Assembly: GCF_006274605.1 (NCBI RefSeq)
Contig: NZ_CP040846.1
Coordinates: forward strand, 682,001-746,000
Direction: 5' to 3'
DNA: 64,000 nucleotides
DNA from: Thermococcus indicus
GTDB lineage: Archaea; Methanobacteriota_B; Thermococci; Thermococcales; Thermococcaceae
Shown here: one piece after another, positions 9,209 through 18,514 of the stretch
Numbering within the stretch: the first letter of the stretch is position 1
Layout: each line of letters opens with the position of its first letter
The notes under the pieces: generated by a model
The model's database searches: none
What the model was told of the DNA's origin: nothing
Seen by the model: only the letters and a program-made list of their open reading frames with translations
Translations under genes and position numbers: made by a program

Positions 9209-10209
9209 GACCCGATCCCACCGGGTTCCCTCTTGGCGCGCCTCCACCCTGTGATGATTATGTACGCCCCGAGGCCGAAGAGAAGGTACACCGGGAGGTC
9301 GAGTATCCCGGTCTCGACGCCGACGATACCGTAGGCTAGGGTTGAATAGTAGATGGTCATCGTAACCGGATGAACTGCCCTTCCAATCATACCGTAGTAA
9401 ACGCCGAGCAGAAATCCCTCGATGACCGCAAACACTCCAAAGTCCAGATACATGCCGCCGAGGAGGGTGGGAGTTATGGTGACGCCAGTGTGCACGTATA
9501 GGAACTTAGCCACAAGTCCTCTGGGAGAATAGCCCCCTGCAAGGTACGATTTTATTCCAGACCACTGAAGGTAGCCGTGGTAGAGGCCCTTCCAGCCTGC
9601 CCTCCATACTATGATATCAAGGACTGAAGTTGAACTCTGAACCCGCGTCCACAGGCTTCCCAGTGTTTCGCCCCTGAGGAACGTTATCCCAAGTCCGAGG
9701 ACAATGAGGGCCGCTATGGCGGCGGCAGCGTGTTGGAGTCTGATCCTTCCCTCTCTCCTCATCCCTTCGTAGTACGCGGCGCCGAGGGCTATAACGCTGA
9801 CGAGGACGGGGGTTCTGTAGGCGTAGAGCGCGACCGCTATGGGATAAACCAGGGCGTATCTCCTTCCCCTCAGAAATAGGTATACGCTGGAGGGCACGCC
9901 GAGGAAATATGTAAGTGCGGTGAGTCTGGGGTTGAGGCTGGTCCTGACCGCGGGGTTGAGGATGGGAACGCTCCGGAGCATCAGAATCTGCAGCCCTATT
10001 ATCGCTATCGAGATCCAGAACGCCCATACTATGTACCTCTCATCGATATCCAGCCCCCGGTCGTCCCATCCTATCTCGGCTCCCCTGTAAATCCCTAGAA
10101 TTATTGAAACCGCAAACGCCACGCCCATCGCCATCGTCTTCGGCTCTGCCAGGCCGAGGGATATGAATCCTATGAACAGCAATGGGATGAGGAGGGGCAG
10201 TTCCTTCAT
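9205..10209 (-). CDS. Polytopic membrane protein, oligosaccharide polymerase-like (paralogue)
   Basis: A 334-residue protein with about ten hydrophobic segments. Its C-terminal half contains GGYSPRGLVAKFLYVHTG and GGMYLDFGVFAVIEGFLLG, which align by eye with the downstream product at 8090-9208, so the two are probably ancient duplicates. The topology resembles Wzy-type oligosaccharide polymerases; I see no catalytic signature that proves it. The start codon overlaps the upstream stop as ATGA (10206-10209), and its own stop overlaps the downstream start in the same way. Confidence 0.55.
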   Translation of the reverse strand: MKELPLLIPLLFIGFISLGLAEPKTMAMGVAFAVSIILGIYRGAEIGWDDRGLDIDERYIVWAFWISIAIIGLQILMLRSVPILNPAVRTSLNPRLTALTYFLGVPSSVYLFLRGRRYALVYPIAVALYAYRTPVLVSVIALGAAYYEGMRREGRIRLQHAAAAIAALIVLGLGITFLRGETLGSLWTRVQSSTSVLDIIVWRAGWKGLYHGYLQWSGIKSYLAGGYSPRGLVAKFLYVHTGVTITPTLLGGMYLDFGVFAVIEGFLLGVYYGMIGRAVHPVTMTIYYSTLAYGIVGVETGILDLPVYLLFGLGAYIIITGWRRAKREPGGIGS

Positions 10210-10871
10210 CCAGTCCTCACCTCAATGATCTTCAGGGGCAGGTTTCTCTCATCCGAGTTCACAATGAGTGTCCCGTAGAGGTACACCCTGTAGTCGCCAA
10301 GGTACTCCCTGAGGAACTCTACCGGCACCATGTTGGTGCTTATAACCGCCCCGTTGCCGCTCACCTGGTTTATTGTGACGGAGCCGTATGAGAGGTAGTC
10401 GGCCCGGTACTTGAGCATCCCGAGCTGTATTGGGCTTATCTCTCCCTCTATGTAGATTATGCCGCTGAACCTCTCGGAGTAGGCGTCAACGGTTATGTTA
10501 TCGATTATACCGTTCAGCTCCCCCAGCCGCGGGGGAAGCTCGTAGACGTAGACCTTTCCGCGGTAGTCCACCTTTATGAGCCTGGCCCTTAGGTCTTCCT
10601 TCGTGGCGCTTGGACCTCCCACGCTCAGCACCTTTCCACCGGATATGATGTTTATCGTTGATCCTCGGACGCTCAGAAGTGTTCCTGTAACGGTCTCCCC
10701 TTCAACGGTCTCCACGGTTATCGTTACGTTGAACCCCTTGGTCAGGAGTCCGAAGGCATGGTTGGCGGCCTCGTATATTTCGCCGCCCTGATAATGTTGC
10801 GTGTAGTAATTGAAAGCCACCCCGAGGATCGCCACGACCACAACAGCGGCTAAAACCTTCTCTCTGTTCAT
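10206..10871 (-). CDS. Membrane-anchored protein of unknown function, first gene of the glycan operon
   Basis: A 221-residue protein with a single N-terminal membrane segment (about residues 7-17, VLAAVVVVAIL), followed by a predicted extracellular domain rich in beta-type sequence (FNVTITVETVEGETVTGTLL and similar). I do not recognise the family. It starts the four-gene operon that ends with the GT-C transferase, and its position suggests a role in building or attaching a surface glycan. A TATA-like element lies 44-56 bases upstream of the ATG at 10871. Confidence 0.6.
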   Translation of the reverse strand: MNREKVLAAVVVVAILGVAFNYYTQHYQGGEIYEAANHAFGLLTKGFNVTITVETVEGETVTGTLLSVRGSTINIISGGKVLSVGGPSATKEDLRARLIKVDYRGKVYVYELPPRLGELNGIIDNITVDAYSERFSGIIYIEGEISPIQLGMLKYRADYLSYGSVTINQVSGNGAVISTNMVPVEFLREYLGDYRVYLYGTLIVNSDERNLPLKIIEVRTG

Positions 10872-10914
10872 ACGCTCTCACCACGCTACCCGCTGAGTCC
10901 ATGTGCCGCCCGGC

Positions 10915-10927
10915 GGTTTTTATATGT
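10915..10927 (-). promoter_or_regulatory. TATA box for the glycan operon
   Basis: Reading the minus strand, ACATATAAAAACC is a good archaeal TATA element. Initiation about 25 bases downstream would give a leader of roughly 25-30 bases before the ATG at 10871. This is a match by eye; no start site has been measured. Confidence 0.5.
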
Positions 10928-11099
10928 TTTTGTGGATTTTATACTCCTTGCATTTGTGTTGTGATATTTTTAAAATTGCAGTGTATGGTGTTCCATGATG
11001 GTACCAACACAGCGTGATTAAGTCTCCAATGCCCATAAATAGCCACTAATGGTGTTACATGGGTGGCTAATCCTTTTTTATTACTCCCACGAACGAAAT

Positions 11100-11108
11100 C
11101 TTTATATT
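11100..11108 (+). promoter_or_regulatory. TATA box for the subtilase gene
   Basis: The element CTTTATATT preceded by CGAAAT (BRE-like) lies about 50 bases before the ATG at 11158. Initiation near 11130 would leave a leader of about 27 bases containing the ribosome site GGAGGTG (11146-11152). The whole gap 10872-11157 (286 bases) is AT-rich and holds only this promoter and the divergent one at 10915; I found no gene or RNA in it. Confidence 0.5.
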
Positions 11109-11157
11109 CATGCGGCATTTACAGTATGGGTGACCATTACAACATGGAGGTGTCAGG

Positions 11158-14100
11158 ATGAATCGGAAGGCCTTGAGTCTTTTGATTGTTGTAGTGATGG
11201 TGCTGGCGGTGGTTCCGGCAGCGTTGCCAGTAGCGTCTGCTGGGACAACATTGTCTGCCACTAACCAATCTGCACTCACGGGTAGCAGTGATTCTCAGCC
11301 CACTTATCCGGTGGTTTCCAAAGAAGTCTCAACAGCTGCTCTGAATGCAATCATGGCAGGTCAGCCAAACATGGTTCTTATAGTCAGGGTGAAGGACGGA
11401 AAACTTGAAGAGGCCAAAAGTGAGCTTGAGGCACTTGGTGCGAAGGTTCTCGATGAGAACAAGATTCTCAACATGCTTCTCATAAAGATCAAGCCCGAGA
11501 AGGTCAAGGAGCTGAACTATGTTTCAGTGCTTGAGAGGGCGTGGCTGAACAAAGAGCGGAAGCTCGTACCCCCCGACACTAGGGAGGTTCTCTCAACCAA
11601 AACCAATGCCCTCCCAGGAAAAGCTGAGCCCAAGATGTACAACAGCACCTGGGTAATAAACGCGCTTCAGTTCATACAGGACATCGGCTATGACGGAAAT
11701 GGAACCGTTGTTGCTGTTCTCGACACTGGAGTTGACCCGAATCACCCTTTCCTGAACATAACTCCAGAGGGGAAGAAAAAGATAATAGACTGGCGGGACT
11801 TTACGGACGAGGGATACGTGGATACCCAGTACCAGTTTGACGATGTTACCAATGGTGTCCTTATAGTAAACAAGACGTTTGTCGTCTTCGCTGGCCTTAA
11901 AGTAAACAGCTCAACCGGCTACATGGAGTACGTTACCGAGACTCTGCACATAGACAACGTCACAATCGGCGGCATAACCTCCGCCAACGGAGTTTATCAC
12001 TTCGGTCTCCTCCCGGAGAGGTACTTCGACCTGAACTTTGACGGCGACACCGACGACTTTTACCCGGTGCTTCTCGTTAACTCAAGCGGGAATGGCTATG
12101 ATGTGGCATACGTTGATACTGACCTTGACTTCGACTTCACAGATGAGGTGCCACTTGGGCAGTACAATGAGACTTATGACGTTGCTGTTTTCAGCTACTC
12201 TAACTATGGGCCCCTTAACTATGTTCTTGCGGAGATAGACCCCAGTGGAAGCTATGCCATCTTTGGATGGGACGGTGGGGAGCACGGAACCCACGTTGCT
12301 GGAACCATAGCCGGCTACGACAGCAACAACGATGCATGGGACTGGTTGAGCCAGTACAGTGGTACCTATCTGGAGTGGTGGACTGAAGCTAAGATTCAGG
12401 ACTTCAACCTAGACACCACCCAGGGTGTTGCTCCAGGAGCGCAGATAATGGCTGTTAGAGTCCTTACGAGTGCGGGAAGAGGTACGCTTTGGGATATCCT
12501 TGATGGAATGACATATGCTGCAACACACGGTGCCGATGTCATAAGCATGAGTCTGGGTGGCAATGATCCGTTGCTTGATGGCACCGACCTAGAGAGCCTC
12601 GCGGTGGACGAGCTAACCGAGAAATATGGCGTTGTGTTCGTTATAGCTGCGGGTAACGAGGGACCTGGTATAAACATAGTGGGCAGACCCGGAGTTGCCT
12701 CAAAAGCGATAACCGTTGCGGCTGCAGTTGTTCCAATAGAGTATGAGACGTACATAACGTTCTACTATGGAGGATACTACTACGGTGAACCAGATATCTT
12801 CTTCCAAAATAGTTATTATGCAAGAGACACCGGCTATGATAACATAAGAATCGCATACTTCTCCAGCAGGGGTCCAAGGGTAGATGGAGGTTTCAAGCCT
12901 GATATAGCAGCTCCTGGATACTGGATATACTCCTCAATTCCAATGTGGAGCAAAGGTAAGTATGCCCCAGCACCCGCGGCGTATTTCATGCCGGGAACCT
13001 CAATGGCAACTCCACACGTCAGCGGTGTCGTTGCACTCCTCATAAGCGGTGCAAAGGCCGAGGGGGTAGACTACTGTCCGGAAAAGATAAAGAAAGCCCT
13101 AGAAAGCGGCGCCACCTGGCTTGAGGGCGACCCGTACCTAGGACAGGAGTACACTGAGCTCGACCAGGGACACGGTCTCGTGAACGTTACCAAGTCATGG
13201 GATATTCTGAAGGCAATGGCCGGAATGAAGCTTCCGATGGTTGACCACTGGGCGAACAAGTCATACAGCGACTTCGCCGAATACCTCGGCGTTGACGTGA
13301 TAAAGGGCCTCTACGCCAGGAACTCGGTGCCGAAGACAGTTGACTGGCACATCAAATACGTCGGGGACACCAAGTACAGAACGTTCAACGTCTATGCAAC
13401 CGAGCCGTGGATAGAGGTTCCGGTAAGCAGCATTACCCTTGTGAACAACACGGACTTCGTCCTTACAGTTGACTACGACACTACCGGTTTAGCTCCGGGT
13501 CTTTACGTCGGCAGAATAATAATTGACGACCCAACCACCCCCGTCATCGACGACGAGATCTTGAATACCATTGTCATCCCGGAGAACTTCACCGAGGAGA
13601 ACAACTACACGCTTAAGTGGGAGGATTCCAACGGGGCCCATATGCAGACTCACCACTTTGTTAGAATCCCGAAGAACGTTAATGGGCTTTGGACAGAGGT
13701 TGAATACAGTAATTACCTTGCGTACGGTATATATGCTCCCTACGGAATGTATGTGTTCCCGTACCAAGTCTCCACCGAGCCATATGTTGTTACAAACCCA
13801 GTACCTGGGGTATGGGAACTAGTGACTTCAGGATTCAACTGGGAGTACCCAACGGGATACGTTGGAAACCTCACTGCTTCCATCTACGGCGTCAACGTAA
13901 CGCCCGACGTCTGGCAGGTCAGCAGGGTGTACGGAGACAACAACACCAACTTCACTGTTAAGTTCAGCATAAAGAACATTTACGCCCTAATTAACGCGAG
14001 CATCGTCGCTATCGGCCTTGGAACGTACAGCGCGAGCATTGAGAGCGTTGCTGACGGTGAGTACTTCATAAAGGGCATCGAGGTTCCGGAGGGAGTCAGG

Positions 14101-15525
14101 CAGCTTAAGATAAAGATAGGTAATCCAAGCGTAAAGAATGCAGACCTCGACCTGTACCTCTACAACAGCAAAGGTAAGGAAGTCGTTGATCCGGACACTT
14201 ACGTAGGTCCAACTGCTAATGAAGAGATAGTCGTTGATTATCCGGCTTCAGGAAATTACTCAATTGTCGTTGAAGGCTTCGACGTTAAGGACGAGAACGG
14301 CAATCCAACGACGACGACCTTTGATCTAGTTGTCCAGATGGTTGTGGACAACGGCAACATTAAGCTCGATAAAAGCAGTGTTATTCTTGGAATTGGAGAG
14401 AGTGCCAATGTTACAGCCAATATAACAATTCCAAAGGACATGTCTGCGGGAGTTTACTCTGGGCTCATTGAAGTACTTGACCTCAACATCTATCGGGACG
14501 TCTATGATTACTGGTTTAGCACATCAATAGACTCAGGTTACTCTGAAAGCGAGGCAGATGAAATAGCAAGTGAAATAGCACACCAAGAAGCAGTACTTAC
14601 AACGGTTCCAATAACCCTCATCGTTGACAAGGCGACCATGGCCGTTGGCATTGACTCCACAACTGCAGTTCTCAGTGAGCCTAAAGAGTTCAAGCTGACG
14701 GTGAAGAACGCCGTCAATGGAGAGCCCGTCCCCAATGCGACCGTTGAAATTGAGGGTGTTAAGTACACCACCAACGAAAACGGTACCGTCAAGTTCAACT
14801 ATACTGCGACGAGCTTTGAGGACACTATTGACGTAACGGTAACCGCCGACAACTTTGTTACCTACGAGGGCTCCTTCAAGCTTACAGTTAGTGAACCCGA
14901 AACTAAACCTGTGACCAAGCCATCTGCGGCTGTTGCATCGGAAGAGCCAGGAGCCAATGTTCAGTTCGACCCAGAGGAGGACATGACGGTTAAGGGCAAT
15001 GAGGTTACATTAACAGTCAATGGAAGCACTGGAAAAACGGCCACAATCATGGTCAAACTGCCAAAAGGTGCACAGATTAGGGAGGTATCTGCTGAACCAG
15101 AGGGGCACCTTGTCGACTGGTGGACTGAGGACGGCGAGAAGGCGACTTACCTCTTCGTGAAGGTTAGATTTGCATCCCCCGTCACTGTATCAGTAAAGTA
15201 CAGTGTGCCGACTAGGTCATCCATCCCGACCCTCAACTTCATCGGCTACCGCTACTACAACATGTACCTCGAGCAGTTCAACGAGCTCTACCAGAAGGCC
15301 CTCGAGCTCGGCGTCGACAACGAGACCCTCCAGCAGGCCCTCAGCCACAATGAAACCGCCGCAGAGTACTACAGGACTGCGGAGGAAATCGCGGGCGGCA
15401 ACATGCTGCTCAACCTCGGGGACATCAAGCTGCTCCTGCCGCTGAGGCAGGCATACCTCCACGAGATGAAGGCAGTGAAGATACTCCAGAAGGCCATTGA
15501 GGAACTCGAAGGCTCAGAGGGCTGA
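11158..15525 (+). CDS. Secreted pyrolysin-like subtilisin-family serine protease
   Basis: Large exported S8 protease of 1455 residues, resembling pyrolysin of Pyrococcus furiosus and stetterlysin. Residues 1-28 form a signal peptide ending ASA, followed by a propeptide that aligns with subtilase inhibitor-like domains. The catalytic triad is clear: Asp189 in VLDTGVDPNHP, His376 in EHGTHVAGT and Ser615 in GTSMATPH, with Asn500 (AAGNEGPG) forming the oxyanion hole. The long insert between Asp and His is typical of pyrolysin. Beta-sandwich domains follow, then a C-terminal alpha-helical segment from about residue 1360 (YYNMYLEQFNELYQKALELG), similar to C-terminal segments of Thermococcales amylopullulanases. 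It probably degrades peptides extracellularly at the cell envelope. It appears monocistronic, with a T-rich stretch after the stop. Confidence 0.95.
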   Translation: MNRKALSLLIVVVMVLAVVPAALPVASAGTTLSATNQSALTGSSDSQPTYPVVSKEVSTAALNAIMAGQPNMVLIVRVKDGKLEEAKSELEALGAKVLDENKILNMLLIKIKPEKVKELNYVSVLERAWLNKERKLVPPDTREVLSTKTNALPGKAEPKMYNSTWVINALQFIQDIGYDGNGTVVAVLDTGVDPNHPFLNITPEGKKKIIDWRDFTDEGYVDTQYQFDDVTNGVLIVNKTFVVFAGLKVNSSTGYMEYVTETLHIDNVTIGGITSANGVYHFGLLPERYFDLNFDGDTDDFYPVLLVNSSGNGYDVAYVDTDLDFDFTDEVPLGQYNETYDVAVFSYSNYGPLNYVLAEIDPSGSYAIFGWDGGEHGTHVAGTIAGYDSNNDAWDWLSQYSGTYLEWWTEAKIQDFNLDTTQGVAPGAQIMAVRVLTSAGRGTLWDILDGMTYAATHGADVISMSLGGNDPLLDGTDLESLAVDELTEKYGVVFVIAAGNEGPGINIVGRPGVASKAITVAAAVVPIEYETYITFYYGGYYYGEPDIFFQNSYYARDTGYDNIRIAYFSSRGPRVDGGFKPDIAAPGYWIYSSIPMWSKGKYAPAPAAYFMPGTSMATPHVSGVVALLISGAKAEGVDYCPEKIKKALESGATWLEGDPYLGQEYTELDQGHGLVNVTKSWDILKAMAGMKLPMVDHWANKSYSDFAEYLGVDVIKGLYARNSVPKTVDWHIKYVGDTKYRTFNVYATEPWIEVPVSSITLVNNTDFVLTVDYDTTGLAPGLYVGRIIIDDPTTPVIDDEILNTIVIPENFTEENNYTLKWEDSNGAHMQTHHFVRIPKNVNGLWTEVEYSNYLAYGIYAPYGMYVFPYQVSTEPYVVTNPVPGVWELVTSGFNWEYPTGYVGNLTASIYGVNVTPDVWQVSRVYGDNNTNFTVKFSIKNIYALINASIVAIGLGTYSASIESVADGEYFIKGIEVPEGVRQLKIKIGNPSVKNADLDLYLYNSKGKEVVDPDTYVGPTANEEIVVDYPASGNYSIVVEGFDVKDENGNPTTTTFDLVVQMVVDNGNIKLDKSSVILGIGESANVTANITIPKDMSAGVYSGLIEVLDLNIYRDVYDYWFSTSIDSGYSESEADEIASEIAHQEAVLTTVPITLIVDKATMAVGIDSTTAVLSEPKEFKLTVKNAVNGEPVPNATVEIEGVKYTTNENGTVKFNYTATSFEDTIDVTVTADNFVTYEGSFKLTVSEPETKPVTKPSAAVASEEPGANVQFDPEEDMTVKGNEVTLTVNGSTGKTATIMVKLPKGAQIREVSAEPEGHLVDWWTEDGEKATYLFVKVRFASPVTVSVKYSVPTRSSIPTLNFIGYRYYNMYLEQFNELYQKALELGVDNETLQQALSHNETAAEYYRTAEEIAGGNMLLNLGDIKLLLPLRQAYLHEMKAVKILQKAIEELEGSEG

Positions 15526-15611
15526 TGCCCTCAACTTTCTTCCTTTCTCGATTTTTATCCGACGCACCAACCCTTTTAAACCTGCCCGCGTTTCTCACTC
15601 CGGTGGCGCTC

Positions 15612-15911
15612 ATGATATACGTTAAGATATACCGGGTCCAGGGGGAGGTTCTCCTGGCGGCCTGCGACGAGGAGCTCCTTGGAAAGACCTTCAGGGAGGG
15701 CGACCTCAAGCTCGAGGTCAAGGAGCGGTTTTATAGGGGGGAGCTGGTCGAGGAAGACGCCTTGGGGCCCCTGCTGCGCGAAGCCACGATAGCCAACCTC
15801 ACCGGCGAACGCTGTGTCTCCAAGGCAATAGAGCTCGGCTACGTTGATGAAGACAGGGTCCTCAGAATTCAGGGTGTTCCACACGCACAGATGGCCCGGC
15901 TCTTCCTCTGA
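15612..15911 (+). CDS. DUF424 family protein
   Basis: A 99-residue conserved archaeal protein of unknown function. Recognisable features are the opening MIYVKIYRVQGEVLLAACDE and the segment LTGERCVSKAIELGYV typical of DUF424. The ATG at 15612 follows GGTGGCGCTC; the longer open frame from 15525 would overlap the subtilase stop region and lacks a ribosome site. A TATA-like CTTTTAAACC lies near 15573-15582. It sits just upstream of the NMD3 gene, which has its own promoter. Confidence 0.85.
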   Translation: MIYVKIYRVQGEVLLAACDEELLGKTFREGDLKLEVKERFYRGELVEEDALGPLLREATIANLTGERCVSKAIELGYVDEDRVLRIQGVPHAQMARLFL

Positions 15912-15956
15912 GCTACCTTTTTAAACCTCTCCCCGCACCAACCACCGGTGAGAGAG

Positions 15957-17123
15957 ATGAGCGAGAGGTTCTGCTACAGGTGCGGGATAAGCGAGAGCGA
16001 AGGAGGGCCGCTGATAGATGGACTCTGCCAGGTCTGCTTCAGAAAGGAGAACCCGGTTTTGCTGATTGAGAGCGAGATCAACACGGAACTCTGCCAGAAC
16101 TGCGGGAGCTACAGGAAGAGGGGCGTCTGGGTTGATCCAGCGAGCTATGACCTTGAGGAGCTTATATTCGAGGTGGCCGAAAACGCCCTCCTTGAGGCCC
16201 TCGAGGATTCCTTCAGCGAGAAAACCGTGGAGTACGAGGTGGTCTCCCCGGAGGAGCTTGACGAAATTGACGAGCTTCCAGTTGGACGGGCCGCGGTGGC
16301 CTTTGAACCCTCTGACTTTCACCTTGAACACTTTCCGGCAATAGTGACCTACGGGGTTCGTGTAAAGGCCAGGATTCACGAGCTCCAGCGCGAGCTCCAC
16401 GACGAGACCAGGTACGTTACGGTCTATGTTCGCCAGACCGTCTGTCCGCGCTGTTCCAAGTTCCTCGGCGGCTACTTCGAGGCCATACTCCAGGTCCGTG
16501 CCGAGGGCAGGCCGCTGACTGAGGAGGAACGGAAGGCCATAGGAAAGCTCGTCGAGGAGAAGGTGGACGAGATAATGCGCAGGGACAGGATGGGCTTCAT
16601 CCAGGACACCATAGAGAAGGAGGAAGGCATGGACTTCTACATGGGCTCGACTTCAAGTGCCAGGAAACTCGCCCAGGCGATAAAGGAGCGCTTTGGCGGA
16701 ACGATAAGCGAGGCCTACGAGCTGGTCGGCGTTGACAGACAGACCAGTAAGGAGGTTCACCGCGCGAGCGTGAGCATCAGGATTCCGAAGTTTCAAAGGG
16801 GGGACCTGGTGACGGACAGGCGCGGCAACGTTTACACCGTGGAGAATGTGGACGGAAAGGGTATGACGCTCACCAACCTGGTCACCCGTGAGACGGAGCG
16901 CCGCGACTGGAAGACCGTGAAGAGGGAGGGCATAGATGCGGTGGAGGGCGAAAGAAAGGAAGCCATGGTGACCAGTATAACCCCGACCGAGGTCCAGCTA
17001 ATGGACATGGAGACGTATGAAACCTATGAACTGGAGAAGCCGCGCATGGAGCTCAGAGAAGGCGAGGTCTATCGCATGGTGGAGGTTAAGGGCAGGAAGT
17101 ACTTCCTCGGAAGAAAGGAATGA
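15957..17123 (+). CDS. NMD3 family ribosome-associated protein
   Basis: Archaeal homologue of NMD3, the eukaryotic 60S export adaptor; in archaea it is thought to act in large-subunit maturation. The 388-residue protein opens with MSERFCYRCGISESEGG and has three CxxC zinc-binding segments (CYRC, CQVC/CQNC, CPRC) within the first 170 residues, followed by the family's KH-like and beta-rich domains. The ATG at 15957 has GGTGAG upstream; a GTG nine bases earlier is the alternative. The TATA element CTTTTTAAACC is at about 15917-15927. Confidence 0.88.
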   Translation: MSERFCYRCGISESEGGPLIDGLCQVCFRKENPVLLIESEINTELCQNCGSYRKRGVWVDPASYDLEELIFEVAENALLEALEDSFSEKTVEYEVVSPEELDEIDELPVGRAAVAFEPSDFHLEHFPAIVTYGVRVKARIHELQRELHDETRYVTVYVRQTVCPRCSKFLGGYFEAILQVRAEGRPLTEEERKAIGKLVEEKVDEIMRRDRMGFIQDTIEKEEGMDFYMGSTSSARKLAQAIKERFGGTISEAYELVGVDRQTSKEVHRASVSIRIPKFQRGDLVTDRRGNVYTVENVDGKGMTLTNLVTRETERRDWKTVKREGIDAVEGERKEAMVTSITPTEVQLMDMETYETYELEKPRMELREGEVYRMVEVKGRKYFLGRKE

Positions 17124-17149
17124 CCCGTTTCTGTCCCACCAATCTTTTT

Positions 17150-17166
17150 AACCTTGGGTTTTGAAC
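17150..17166 (+). promoter_or_regulatory. SurR-type operator in the nsr/cdr promoter
   Basis: On the minus strand the sequence GTTCAAAACCCAAGGTT matches GTT-N3-AAC-N5-GTT exactly. It overlaps the end of the TATA box (tctttttaac, 17143-17152) and lies before the start codon at 17184, a position where the redox-sensitive regulator SurR would block transcription. SurR control of the homologous sulfur reductase in Pyrococcus is established; the site here is identified by eye. Confidence 0.68.
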
Positions 17167-17183
17167 CTCTTCTGGTGATGCTC

Positions 17184-18509
17184 ATGGAGAAGACGGTGGT
17201 TATCATAGGCGGTGGAGCGGCTGGAATGAGCGCCGCGTCTCGCGTTAAGAGGCTCAAACCCGAGTGGGACGTCAAGGTCTTCGAGGCAACGGAGTGGGTC
17301 AGCCACGCCCCCTGCGGCGTGCCCTACGTCGTTGAGGGCATCTCGCCGAAGGAGAAGCTCATGCACTATCCGCCCGAGGTCTTCATCAAGAAGAGGGGCA
17401 TAGACCTTCACATGAGGGCGGAGGTCATTGAGGTTGACCAGGGGGCGGTCAGGGTCAGGGAACCCGATGGGGAGCACACCTACGGGTGGGACTACCTCGT
17501 CTTCGCCAACGGTGCTTCCCCCCAGGTTCCGGCCATAGATGGCTGCGGCCTTGAGGGGGTTTTCACCGCGGATCTTCCGCCCGACGCAGTCGCGATAAGG
17601 GAGTACATGGAAAAGCACGATGTCAGGAACGTTGCTGTCATTGGAACGGGCTACATAGCCCTTGAAATGGCCGAGGCCTTCGTCGCCCAGGGTAAGAACG
17701 TCACCCTCATCGGCAGAAGCGAGCGCATCCTCAGAAAGACGTTTGACGGGGAGATCACCGAGGTCGTTGAGGAGAAACTCAAAGCCCACCTCAACCTCCG
17801 CCTTCAGGAACTGACGATGCGCTTTGAGGGCGATGGAAAAGTCGAGAGAGTTATCACGGACGCCAATGAGTACCCCGCGGATATGGTGATCGTGGCGACT
17901 GGCATAAAGCCCAACACCGAGCTCGCGAGGGAGCTGGGGGTCAGGATTGGAGAGACCGGGGCCATCTGGACCAACGAGAGGATGGAAACCAGCGTCGAGA
18001 ACGTCTACGCCGCCGGAGACGTTGCCGAGACGAGGCACCTGATAACCGGCAGGCGCGTCTGGATCCCGCTTGCCCCGCCAGGAAACAAGATGGGGTACGT
18101 TGCCGGAAGCAACATCGCCGGAAGGGACGTGGTCTTCCCGGGCGTTCTTGGAACGAGCATAACCAAGTTCCTTGACCTCGAAATAGGAAAAACCGGTCTA
18201 ACCGAGGCGGAGGCCATCAGGGAGGGCTACGACGTCAGGACGGCCTTCATAAAAGCGGGCACGAAGCCACATTATTATCCTGGTTCGAAGCAGATATGGC
18301 TGAAGGGAGTGGTTGACAACGAGACGAACAGACTCCTCGGCGTTCAGGCCGTCGGCGCCGAGATACTGCCGAGAATAGACACCGCTGCAACGATGCTCAC
18401 CGCGGGATTCACGACGAGGGATGCCTTCTTCACGGATCTGGCCTACGCACCGCCCTTCGCGCCAGTATGGGACCCGCTCATAGTCCTCGCCAGGGTTCTC
18501 AAGTTTTAA
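17184..18509 (+). CDS. CoA-disulfide reductase / CoA-dependent NAD(P)H sulfur oxidoreductase
   Basis: FAD-dependent pyridine nucleotide-disulfide oxidoreductase of 441 residues, very similar to the CoA-disulfide reductase of Pyrococcus horikoshii and NSR of P. furiosus. It transfers electrons from NAD(P)H to CoA disulfide or, with CoA, to elemental sulfur. Visible are the FAD-binding [16 protein letters not shown] (5-20), the single redox Cys44 in SHAPCGVPY, the NAD-binding [12 protein letters not shown] near residue 155, the second FAD motif [10 protein letters not shown] and the C-terminal [15 protein letters not shown]. The ATG at 17184 was chosen over upstream codons because GGTGAT lies four bases before it. 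The promoter contains a SurR-type site downstream of TATA. Confidence 0.9.
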   Translation: MEKTVVIIGGGAAGMSAASRVKRLKPEWDVKVFEATEWVSHAPCGVPYVVEGISPKEKLMHYPPEVFIKKRGIDLHMRAEVIEVDQGAVRVREPDGEHTYGWDYLVFANGASPQVPAIDGCGLEGVFTADLPPDAVAIREYMEKHDVRNVAVIGTGYIALEMAEAFVAQGKNVTLIGRSERILRKTFDGEITEVVEEKLKAHLNLRLQELTMRFEGDGKVERVITDANEYPADMVIVATGIKPNTELARELGVRIGETGAIWTNERMETSVENVYAAGDVAETRHLITGRRVWIPLAPPGNKMGYVAGSNIAGRDVVFPGVLGTSITKFLDLEIGKTGLTEAEAIREGYDVRTAFIKAGTKPHYYPGSKQIWLKGVVDNETNRLLGVQAVGAEILPRIDTAATMLTAGFTTRDAFFTDLAYAPPFAPVWDPLIVLARVLKF

Positions 18510-18514
18510 CCCCC

